The notes under the pieces are model-generated. The model was not told where the DNA came from. It searched no databases and saw nothing but the letters and a program-made list of their open reading frames with translations. A stretch of DNA of 64,000 nt from Chryseobacterium capnotolerans (GTDB taxonomy: Bacteria; Bacteroidota; Bacteroidia; Flavobacteriales; Weeksellaceae). The translations under genes and the position numbers were made by a program. Where the stretch lies: positions 4,097,001-4,161,000 of the forward strand of contig NZ_CP065589.1 in assembly GCF_021278965.1 (NCBI RefSeq), written 5' to 3'. Positions 57,351 to 64,000 of this stretch are shown one piece after another (position 1 is the first letter of the stretch; every line of letters starts with the position of its first letter).

Positions 57351-57968
57351 CTATTTATATTTCTTATGCATGATAAGACCATAAACTATATGTAAAATAC
57401 CAAAACCTACAGCCCAGAAAAATAATCCCCATCCCAGAAAAAACAAGGAAAATAATCCAAGGATCACCTCACAATATCCCAGGTATTTTATATCCGGTAA
57501 AGTGTATCTCTCAGCACTTACCAGGCCCAACCCATAGAATATCAATGTCGTAGGCGCTACCCATACTATTAAATGATGGTATATAAGGGCTGTACAAAAG
57601 ATCCCTCCGGCCGCTAACGGGACTGCAAAGGTAACTAAAAGTCGCTTGGTAGTGGCATCCCAGATCTTTAATCCTTTCTTTTTACTTTTATTGGCTGTAA
57701 AAATGTATCCACTGAAAACAGCAACAACCAGAACTACCAATCCGGTAATGATTAGCTCTTGCACCAATGCATGGGTGAAGCTCAATCTCCCTCCATTGAT
57801 GTATTCCATTTTTTTACTCTCCATAGCAAAATAGGCATACCCAGCACCTAAAAGCGCCACTACACCAGCTACCACTCCGGAGAGACCGCTTAAAGAAATA
57901 AATCTGGAAGACCGCTCCATCATGGAACGGATATGGGATAAATCTTCGTGATAATTTTTCGAATCCAT
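57351..57968 (-). CDS. Hypothetical membrane protein of the HTH_34 operon
   Basis: This 205-residue protein starts with a short soluble part (SHIRSMMERSSRFISLSGLSGV) and has about six hydrophobic segments. It is the first gene of a packed three-gene unit with a hypothetical protein and the winged-helix regulator. Such two- or three-gene units are common in flavobacteria. The role is unknown. Confidence 0.75.
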   Translation of the reverse strand: MDSKNYHEDLSHIRSMMERSSRFISLSGLSGVVAGVVALLGAGYAYFAMESKKMEYINGGRLSFTHALVQELIITGLVVLVVAVFSGYIFTANKSKKKGLKIWDATTKRLLVTFAVPLAAGGIFCTALIYHHLIVWVAPTTLIFYGLGLVSAERYTLPDIKYLGYCEVILGLFSLFFLGWGLFFWAVGFGILHIVYGLIMHKKYK

Positions 57969-58181
57969 AAAAAGAACTTTGAATTACAAAGTTATAATTT
58001 TTTTTTACTCATCAAAATATTTTTTTTATTTATAATGATTTTTTTTATCAGCCTAGTCTTATAATTTTTAACTTTAAGATTATCTGATCTATATGAAACC
58101 GGAACAAAAGTAATGGTAACATATTTTAAGTACAGCAAGGAGATTCTTTCTCTTGTCCATTTTGAGAATAAGGATCAAAAA

Positions 58182-58204
58182 AGCCGCTGAAGTGATCAGC
58201 GGCT
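58182..58204 (-). terminator. Terminator after the enoyl-CoA hydratase gene
   Basis: AGCCGCTGA pairs with TCAGCGGCT, followed on the minus strand by a T-run, 22 bases past the hydratase stop. Confidence 0.9.
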
Positions 58205-58226
58205 GAATATTTTGAAGAACAAAAAA

Positions 58227-58991
58227 CTATTTTGCTCTCAGTCTTTCTTTAATGGCTTCAATATTCTTTTTTGCAGAATCTTCTAAAATAAGGCTGGCAC
58301 TCATATGAATTCTCGCTGGCATCAGTTCATTGAAATGGTCTGTACCTTCCCATGAAACCTTCTTAATCAATGCCAGAGCATCACTGCTTCTGGAAGCTAG
58401 GGTTTGTAAGAACTTCTCAAGCTTTTCATCCATTTCCTGGATGTTATCTGAAACGGAATGATATACATTATGCTGTTCTGCCCATTCAGCAGATCTGAAA
58501 TCAGCATCAATAGCCATTGCTGAGAATTGTGATTTTCCGATCTTTCTTTCTACGTAAGGTCCGATGACGAAAGGTCCGATTCCTAAATTGATTTCTGTAA
58601 GTGCCAATGCAGAATCTTTTGTTGCAAAACAGTAATCAGCACCACAGGCAATTCCTACTCCGCCGCCGGTTGTTTTTCCCTGAACTCTTACCACCACAAT
58701 CTTTCCGCAATTTCTCATTGCGTTCAGTACTTTAGCAAAACCTCCGAAAAATTTTGTAGAAGCTTCCAGTTCTTCTATCGCAAGAAGTTCATCAAAGCTT
58801 GCTCCTGCGCAGAATGCTTTCTCTCCTTCGCTTTTTACCAAGATTGCTTTAACCTCATCTTTAGCGCCTTCATCAAGGATAGTTTGAGCCAGTTTTTCTA
58901 AAATAGCTCCTGGAAGAGCATTACTTTTTGGGGTTCCGAAAGTAATTTCGGCAATATTATTTTTGATTTCTGATACAACGAATTCGTTCAT
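58227..58991 (-). CDS. Enoyl-CoA hydratase/isomerase family protein
   Basis: This 254-residue crotonase-fold protein has both oxyanion-hole segments (AFCAGASFDE near residue 60; KTTGGGVGIACGAD near 105). It could be the PaaF/PaaG-type enzyme of phenylacetate breakdown, given paaZ nearby at the right end of the window, but the intervening genes are unrelated and this link is inferred. Typical length for the family. Confidence 0.85.
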   Translation of the reverse strand: MNEFVVSEIKNNIAEITFGTPKSNALPGAILEKLAQTILDEGAKDEVKAILVKSEGEKAFCAGASFDELLAIEELEASTKFFGGFAKVLNAMRNCGKIVVVRVQGKTTGGGVGIACGADYCFATKDSALALTEINLGIGPFVIGPYVERKIGKSQFSAMAIDADFRSAEWAEQHNVYHSVSDNIQEMDEKLEKFLQTLASRSSDALALIKKVSWEGTDHFNELMPARIHMSASLILEDSAKKNIEAIKERLRAK

Positions 58992-59280
58992 TTTAATTTT
59001 TATTGGATTCTTACAAAAATACTAAATACAGTGCTTTTGGAGAAACTTAAAGAGGAGAAATTCATGCTATTTTTCAGGCTGGAAGCTGGAAAAGGGAGGT
59101 TGGAAGTTATTATTGAGCAAATATTTACGGATTGTTTTATTTTAAATACATAATTCCCACCTTAATGATGGAAGAATATCTCTTTACGTAGAAATACGGA
59201 GTCTTTAATTTGGTATTTTCTACTCTAGTACTGCCTTTTTATTAGTTGTTCCTTTGGATAAGAAAATAAATCACTTAACG
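58992..59280. other. Intergenic region upstream of the tail-collar gene
   Basis: About 290 bases, mostly AT-rich. A purine-rich stretch with repeated GGAAG (59077-59110) resembles others at 50535-50576 and 51865-51910. No gene is seen. Confidence 0.4.
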
Positions 59281-59310
59281 GCGGAATCTGAAAAGCCATC
59301 AATAGAGTAA
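59281..59310 (+). promoter_or_regulatory. Shared upstream element, copy D
   Basis: GCGGAATCTGAAAAGC then ATAGAGTAA, ending 28 bases before the tail-collar gene. It has the same bipartite form as the elements before the GG-leader peptides, with two base changes in the second half. It is the only one of the four not followed by a peptide gene. Confidence 0.65.
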
Positions 59311-59338
59311 GAAATTAAAGGCTAAAAAAATATATACC

Positions 59339-59887
59339 ATGGAAGAGTACATTGGAATCGTTAAATTATTTGCAGGAAATTTTGCACCAAGAGGATGGAT
59401 GTTCTGTGATGGAAGCTTAATAAGCATTTCAAGAAATTCAGCACTATTCTCAATATTAGGAACTACATACGGTGGAGATGGTATTACCACTTTTGCATTA
59501 CCCAACCTGAAAGGCCGTATGGCTCTTGGGGCTGGAAATGTAAACGCCAACGAATATTATCCTTTGGGTGTAACGGCAGGGACCACACAAAATACTCTTT
59601 TACAGTCGAATCTTCCAAGTATTGGAGCTGGATTTCAGCTTAAAATAGTGAATCAAAATGCAAATACAGCTACCCCTACAGCGGCATCTTCTCTTGCCAT
59701 CACCGGAATTCCAAATGGAAGAAATTTCCAGGCAGTACCCAGTTTTATAGATACAGATCCCAACACTGCAATCAATACAAAATCTATTTCTTTTACGGGG
59801 CAGAATCTTCCGGTCAATAATATGCCTCCTTATCTGGGATTAAATTATATCATTTGTGTTGAAGGCATTTATCCTCCACGGGATTAA
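59339..59887 (+). CDS. Phage tail collar domain protein (MdpB-like)
   Basis: This 182-residue protein has a tail collar (Mdp) domain: EYIGIVKLFAGNFAPRGWMF, CDGSLISISRNSALFS and TTFALPNLKGRMALGAG, ending NNMPPYLGLNYIICVEG. Related proteins are often called microcystin-dependent. No phage structural genes surround it, so it is not part of a prophage here. The upstream element shared with peptide genes suggests common control. Confidence 0.85.
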   Translation: MEEYIGIVKLFAGNFAPRGWMFCDGSLISISRNSALFSILGTTYGGDGITTFALPNLKGRMALGAGNVNANEYYPLGVTAGTTQNTLLQSNLPSIGAGFQLKIVNQNANTATPTAASSLAITGIPNGRNFQAVPSFIDTDPNTAINTKSISFTGQNLPVNNMPPYLGLNYIICVEGIYPPRD

Positions 59888-59921
59888 TACATATAATAAC
59901 CTAATATTTAAAACAAAAATC

Positions 59922-60749
59922 ATGAAAAGCACTACTATTTTTGCAATCTGTAGTCTGCTCATTTCAATTTTTTCATTTGGGCAGACCAGTACAGAGACTT
60001 TTGAAACTGAATCTAATGGAAGCAGCAGTTTTACTGACAACGGAGTTGTCTTTAATATCATTTCACATACTTCTACTTTCGATATAGGAGTTTATCCGGG
60101 TACTGGATGGAATGGTACAGCAGTTGACAACAGATATATTGATAATACAGACTTTGTAAGTCTAGCCACTCCCAACCCATCATTCAGTATAAAAACAACC
60201 TCAAACCTTTTCAAAGTAAATAGATTTTGGGTGTATGTCGCTAATGATCTTTCAAATCCTGTTGCAACAGGCTCTCTTACCATAACAGGAAAGCTTAGTG
60301 GAGTAACGAAATTCTCTACTATAAAAACCAATAATTTCTCAACCAGCCTTGGTTTGACGAATGGATATACCCTTATTGACCTTACTAATCTCAATGGACA
60401 AAACTACTCCAACATTGTAATTGACCAACTTCAGCTTACTCTTGGAGGTAACTATTATTACATTGGACTGGATGGTTTTAGGTGGGTAAAAGACAGTAAT
60501 ATTGTATTAGGAACCTCAGAAACTAAAAGCACTCAAAAAAACTTGACTCTTTATCCTAATCCAACCAACGGACCGCTTTCTATTAAAGCAGACTACAACT
60601 CAGATGCACAAGTCTATAGTATTGATGGCAAAATACTGAAAACTGTTCAGCTTCAGAAAGGACAGAATGAAATTAGTATTTCAGAGCTTCCTAAAGGAGT
60701 TTATTTTATCAAAACAGCTGCTGAATCTACTAAAGTTATTAAAAACTAA
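59922..60749 (+). CDS. Type IX secretion cargo protein
   Basis: This 275-residue exported protein has a signal peptide (ICSLLISIFSFGQ) and a C-terminal sorting domain (LTLYPNPTNGPLSIKAD, then LPKGVYFIKTA). The middle is a beta-rich region of unknown function. The start is ATG 59922; upstream in-frame codons lie in the end of the tail-collar gene. It follows that gene by 34 bases and may share its transcript. Confidence 0.8.
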   Translation: MKSTTIFAICSLLISIFSFGQTSTETFETESNGSSSFTDNGVVFNIISHTSTFDIGVYPGTGWNGTAVDNRYIDNTDFVSLATPNPSFSIKTTSNLFKVNRFWVYVANDLSNPVATGSLTITGKLSGVTKFSTIKTNNFSTSLGLTNGYTLIDLTNLNGQNYSNIVIDQLQLTLGGNYYYIGLDGFRWVKDSNIVLGTSETKSTQKNLTLYPNPTNGPLSIKADYNSDAQVYSIDGKILKTVQLQKGQNEISISELPKGVYFIKTAAESTKVIKN

Positions 60750-60800
60750 TATACAGAAGTTTCATATCCGATCTTGTTCCCATAAAGATTCTAATTCATC

Positions 60801-60836
60801 AACAACACCCCTTGATTATATTAAGGGGATTGTTTT
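60801..60836. terminator. Bidirectional hairpin between convergent genes
   Basis: CCCCTT pairs with AAGGGG around a short loop, with flanking A/C- and T-rich stretches that extend the stem weakly. It overlaps the last codons of the minus-strand gene and can end both transcripts. Confidence 0.55.
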
Positions 60837-61522
60837 TTATCTTTTAATGCTAAAATATATTTGTCGATATACAACTGTTTCTCTTTAGACTTGTATTGCT
60901 GAATATATCGTGGATGCTCCAGAACAGTGATGCTATCAAAGAGCTGAGCTTCTTTATTAAGTTTTGAAATAAATTCGGCATTTTTCTTACCGAGAACAAA
61001 TACTTCTGAAGTATCCAGATTCAGGCTGATATGTTTTTTCAGAGAATCAATCATAAAATCTTTTACATCCTGGAAAAGTTCTTTATCATCATAATAATTA
61101 GCATTGAGCCAGCCATTCTTGGTTTTTCTGACAATCGCCAACGGAAATGGAGAATTGATATAAATATCTTTATAAAACAAATCTGCTCCGCCATAATCAG
61201 CGATCATATCATACATAAATACGGAAGATACTTCATGAGTATAGGCAGATTCCATTTGTATTCCGCATACACTTTCCAATCGTTTGGTATCCGTAAACGG
61301 AACTCCTGTTATTCCTGCTCCATGCCGGCTGGGATTGATCCCTATCATAAACTTCCTTTTATGGGAATCATTATAATATTTATGATAAAACTTTTGCATG
61401 ACCTCCATCGTCTCCGGATTATCCAGATACGGATTCAAAACTTCAAAGCCATCGGGAAGACTTCCGGAATAGGCCAGGTTTTCATTGAATTCAATAACCT
61501 GATCTGCAAAAGTTTTATTCAT
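60821..61522 (-). CDS. SMUG2-like uracil-DNA glycosylase family protein (DUF4918)
   Basis: This 233-residue protein has the two motif regions of the SMUG2 branch of uracil-DNA glycosylases: GINPSRHGAGITGVPFTDTK near residue 78 and LEHPRYIQQY near 205. These enzymes remove damaged or deaminated bases from DNA. It is followed by a DUF4241 gene 9 bases upstream on the same strand. Confidence 0.85.
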   Translation of the reverse strand: MNKTFADQVIEFNENLAYSGSLPDGFEVLNPYLDNPETMEVMQKFYHKYYNDSHKRKFMIGINPSRHGAGITGVPFTDTKRLESVCGIQMESAYTHEVSSVFMYDMIADYGGADLFYKDIYINSPFPLAIVRKTKNGWLNANYYDDKELFQDVKDFMIDSLKKHISLNLDTSEVFVLGKKNAEFISKLNKEAQLFDSITVLEHPRYIQQYKSKEKQLYIDKYILALKDKKQSP

Positions 61523-61531
61523 GGGTAAGTT

Positions 61532-62311
61532 TTATCTCAGAAAAACAAAATTATCTGGTGAATCCGGAGTTTCATCATCTTCATCCTCCTCATCTTCATC
61601 ATATTCTGATAGTTCTAACTCAATATCAATAAAATGAATGTATACTCCACATAATTCATCTTGCTCATCATAAGCAAAATAAACAGGATATACTCCATCT
61701 CCTACTCCGCTTGCAAAGATTGGAATCTGGTATTCTGTACCAGGAACCGTCCAATTAATCCAATCTCCCAGATCTCTTTGATTTTTAGGATTTTCTTGAT
61801 AACTTTTTGCAAACAGTTCAGCAAAATAATCGTCATAAATATTCTCTACATCCAATTCTTCAATAAACTTATCCACATGAGGAACTACTTCAGGGTCGGT
61901 AATGCATGCTAAACCTGCATCCACATTAAATCCAAAAAATGCGTCTTCATTGGCATCTTCAATATTTTCAATGCCAATTAATGCCTCTCTGTAAATCACC
62001 GGCTCTTCCTTAGTGAACTCTACTTTTGCCGCAGCATATCGATCTCCCCAATCCTCCAGTTTTACTACAGCAATGGTTACAGGAAAGTTTCCTTTGGGAA
62101 CCTCAACAAAAAAAGGCTGCTCTTTCTGATTCAGATATACCAAAGGATCTCTTACGATTACTTTTCCGGATGGTAGGGAAACATTACCAATTTCCATCGT
62201 CTCCATCTTTTGATCCATAATTTCATCTAAGGTAAAATAGGTTTCAATATCTACAGGAGATATCAATTTGTCTTTGACCTCTTCCCATTTTTTCATCCAA
62301 CTTTCGTTCAT
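61532..62311 (-). CDS. DUF4241 protein
   Basis: This 259-residue protein matches DUF4241: LPSGKVIVRDPLVYL near residue 46, EVPKGNFPVTIAVVK near 70 and DRYAAAKVEF, with a Gly-rich GVGDGVYPVYFAYD near the end and a very acidic C-terminus (about 235-250). The role is unknown; some DUF4241 proteins are found next to toxin genes, but none is seen here. It abuts the SMUG2-like gene. Confidence 0.8.
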   Translation of the reverse strand: MNESWMKKWEEVKDKLISPVDIETYFTLDEIMDQKMETMEIGNVSLPSGKVIVRDPLVYLNQKEQPFFVEVPKGNFPVTIAVVKLEDWGDRYAAAKVEFTKEEPVIYREALIGIENIEDANEDAFFGFNVDAGLACITDPEVVPHVDKFIEELDVENIYDDYFAELFAKSYQENPKNQRDLGDWINWTVPGTEYQIPIFASGVGDGVYPVYFAYDEQDELCGVYIHFIDIELELSEYDEDEEDEDDETPDSPDNFVFLR

Positions 62312-62407
62312 GATTATTTTTTGAATTGATTTTAAACCTGAAAATAATGAATAAATACGACCTCATCAAACAAGGCTCTGATTTTAACAAAAGATTATAA
62401 AATAAAG

Positions 62408-62433
62408 CAGCAAGCCATGATGATGACTTGCTG
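62408..62433 (-). terminator. Terminator after orphan peptide C
   Basis: CAGCAAG pairs with CTTGCTG on either side of a 12-base loop, followed on the minus strand by T-rich sequence, about 35 bases past the peptide stop. Confidence 0.6.
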
Positions 62434-62467
62434 TTTGTTATGTTATTTAATTTTAAAATTAATTAAA

Positions 62468-62629
62468 CTAGGAATCTGCACATATCACACAGGCTCCTAA
62501 TCGGTCTGGCCATCTTCCGGGAATACAACATGTTCCCCGAGGACAAGAATGAGGAGTACAATTCCATATTGGCCCTGCTCCTTTAAGAGATCTCAATTCA
62601 CTTCTTGAAAGTTTTTTTAAGTTTTCCAT
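62468..62629 (-). CDS. Orphan GG-leader-type Cys-rich peptide C
   Basis: A 53-residue peptide with leader MENLKKLSRSELRSLKGAG, clearly of the same family as peptides A and B but with GA (or GAG) where the others have GG. The core has six Cys (24, 29, 34, 35, 47, 50) and several Pro. There is no exporter nearby; it may use the C39 transporter encoded 24 kb away. A copy of the shared upstream element precedes it. The gene is too short to be called from open frame length alone; leader and element give the support. Confidence 0.75.
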   Translation of the reverse strand: MENLKKLSRSELRSLKGAGPIWNCTPHSCPRGTCCIPGRWPDRLGACVICADS

Positions 62630-62653
62630 AGCAATTAGTTTTTGATATTCTCT

Positions 62654-62681
62654 CCTACTCTATATGCTTTTCGGATTTCGC
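62654..62681 (-). promoter_or_regulatory. Shared upstream element, copy C
   Basis: Read on the minus strand: GCGAAATCCGAAAAGC then ATAGAGTAGG, ending 24 bases before the orphan peptide. It differs from copy B in two bases of the first half. Confidence 0.75.
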
Positions 62682-62755
62682 CTACTAAAGTTAATCATTT
62701 TTAATGAAACCATCTATAATAAACTGATACGACTCAAGGTTCCTTAAACTCCTAT

Positions 62756-62793
62756 AAAAAAGCAGCAAATTATTTCTAAAATGCTGCTTTTTT
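62756..62793 (-). terminator. Terminator after paaZ
   Basis: A 12-bp stem (AAAAAAGCAGCA with TGCTGCTTTTTT), 17 bases past the paaZ stop. Confidence 0.85.
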
Positions 62794-62809
62794 GTATTTT
62801 TATTTTGAA

Positions 62810-64000
62810 TTAAATCAATCCAAACTGTTCGAAGTGATGCGTAAAATGCTTCTTATGCATCAGCTCCCACATTTCTTTGTTCAGTTTTCCGAATACGAAG
62901 TTCAGATGTTCTGCTTGTGGATTTTCTTTGTAATACACTACAAATCTTTTCAGATTATCAATGAATGACTGCTTGGCTGCTTCCAGATTTTTGTGAGTAA
63001 GTTCAGGAAGGGAACCATCTTGTGGTAAGAAAGGAGCAGTAAAATCCTTTGGCATTCCTCTATGATTGTAAAGGGAATCCTGCCATTTTTCAAGATGTTC
63101 TTCAGGAGTAAAGCATTTGTCTGCTTCAGGTTCTCCTAAGCTTACCAATACAGCCTGATCTAAATGCTCAATCATTTGCTGTGGAGACATTTTCCCCCAA
63201 AGTGAAGGAGTACTTTCTGTTAATCCACCTAGAATCTTCTGAACATTCTTCACCGTAAGATCTATGAAAGGAGATTGTTTTGCCACTAATGTTAAAATAG
63301 TTGCTACACAAACAACCTCATCTCTTTGATTAATAACCTCAACTAGCCATTTCACAACACCAGATGGAATATTTCTTCCTTTTACTCCTCTGTTAATCTT
63401 TTCTTTTGCTGTTAAATAAACTGTGATGGTATCACCAGCATATACAGGTTTAAAGAAGCTACATTCTTCTAGTCCATAATTGGCAATAACAGGTCCTTTT
63501 TTACCAGAAACAAATAATCCTGCAGCTGCTGAAAGAATAAAGTAACCGTGAGCAACTGTTTTATCGAAAATAGTTCCTGTTAAGCTTGTAGCATCAGTAT
63601 GGGCATAGAAATGATCCCATGAAACGTTTGAGAAGTTGACGATATCTGCATCCGTAACAGTTCTTCCTGCTGTTTCAAGAGAATCACCCACTTCAACTTC
63701 TTCAAAATATTTCTGGAAAGGATGCTTGTCTGAGAATTTCTTCTCTGCCCCTTGCTGGTAAATTTTAGTAATGGCTTTCAATACATCCGGAGATCCCTGA
63801 ATAGCTGTTTTTTGCAGGAAAAAATGAAGACCGCTTAATCCGCCCATTTCTTCTCCACCTCCTGCTCTACCAGGACCTCCATGCATTAATGTTGGAAGAG
63901 GTGAGCCGTGGCCTGTACTTTCTTTAGCATTATCTCTGTTTAACACAAAGATTCTACCGTGCTGAGAAGCCATTTTCCATGAGGTTTCTGCGATAAAGTT
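62810..64000 (-). CDS. paaZ: PaaZ, phenylacetate degradation bifunctional protein (3' part)
   Basis: The reading frame is open to the window edge, so the N-terminal aldehyde dehydrogenase domain is missing. What is seen is its end (HGRIFVLNRDNAKESTGHG, PTLMHGGPGRAGGGEE, typical of PaaZ), then a MaoC-type hydratase domain (EEVEVGDSLETAGRTVTDAD, WDHFYAHTD) and a C-terminal extension (from about LGGLTESTP) with a DUF1569/DinB-like pattern (SPQQMIEHLDQAVLVSLGEP). PaaZ opens the oxepin ring and oxidises the aldehyde in the phenylacetyl-CoA pathway. The extra C-terminal domain is not part of the classical PaaZ. Confidence 0.9.
   Translation of the reverse strand, partial: NFIAETSWKMASQHGRIFVLNRDNAKESTGHGSPLPTLMHGGPGRAGGGEEMGGLSGLHFFLQKTAIQGSPDVLKAITKIYQQGAEKKFSDKHPFQKYFEEVEVGDSLETAGRTVTDADIVNFSNVSWDHFYAHTDATSLTGTIFDKTVAHGYFILSAAAGLFVSGKKGPVIANYGLEECSFFKPVYAGDTITVYLTAKEKINRGVKGRNIPSGVVKWLVEVINQRDEVVCVATILTLVAKQSPFIDLTVKNVQKILGGLTESTPSLWGKMSPQQMIEHLDQAVLVSLGEPEADKCFTPEEHLEKWQDSLYNHRGMPKDFTAPFLPQDGSLPELTHKNLEAAKQSFIDNLKRFVVYYKENPQAEHLNFVFGKLNKEMWELMHKKHFTHHFEQFGLI

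Noticed and set aside
59339..59887. A prophage, suggested by the tail-collar domain
   Set aside because: No integrase, capsid, terminase or other phage genes are around it; the protein type also occurs outside phages.
61031..61528. A 165-codon plus-strand frame
   Set aside because: It runs antisense to the SMUG2-like gene and has no independent support; treated as a shadow.

Overview
The window looks like chromosome of a low-GC Bacteroidota, most likely a Chryseobacterium-type flavobacterium (Weeksellaceae). The support is sprA (the giant type IX secretion translocon), several cargo proteins with type IX C-terminal sorting domains, a GLPGLI protein, a TlpA-like thioredoxin, few recognisable Shine-Dalgarno sites and -7 boxes of the TAnnTTTG type. 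The genus is inferred, not proven.

Layout: 1-260 holds the tail of an unidentified gene, followed by a repeat-bearing intergenic stretch. From 763 to 19133 the minus strand carries vanZ-like, gcvH, a secreted trypsin-fold protease with two tail-fibre-like proteins, sprA, ruvA, a GLPGLI protein, maeB and a BadF-type sugar kinase. From 19846 to 23898 the plus strand carries a membrane/transport block (GtrA, PlsC-type acyltransferase, MFS sugar transporter, DUF3810). From 41185 to 57968 come mostly housekeeping and envelope genes: TlpA-like, clpX, HIT, greA, dtd, a subtilase, lipoproteins, a set of small membrane proteins and a regulator operon. The right end has an enoyl-CoA hydratase and the 3' part of paaZ (phenylacetate catabolism), with a tail-collar protein, a SMUG2-like glycosylase and a DUF4241 protein between them.

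The accessory centre is 24402-40567, two adjoining peptide natural-product systems. The minus-strand operon encodes a short precursor with a Bacteroidota lanthipeptide-type leader, two exported prolyl oligopeptidases and a LanB dehydratase split into two genes. The precursor core has no cysteine and there is no LanC, so a linear dehydrated, proline-rich product trimmed by the oligopeptidases is plausible. A divergent TPR/AraC regulator separates it from a plus-strand cluster: a VKOR-thioredoxin disulfide enzyme, a Cys-rich GG-leader peptide, a C39-peptidase ABC exporter, a second Cys-rich GG-leader peptide and an HlyD adaptor. A third peptide of the same leader family lies alone at 62468-62629. 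These three peptide genes and the tail-collar gene at 59339 share a bipartite 28-30 nt element starting about 50-58 nt before the start codon.

A caution for any reader: at least eleven reading-frame breaks are seen, each repaired by one base in a homopolymer run. Sequencing or assembly error is the simplest explanation, so the broken genes are annotated here as full-length CDS with a noted frameshift and not as pseudogenes.
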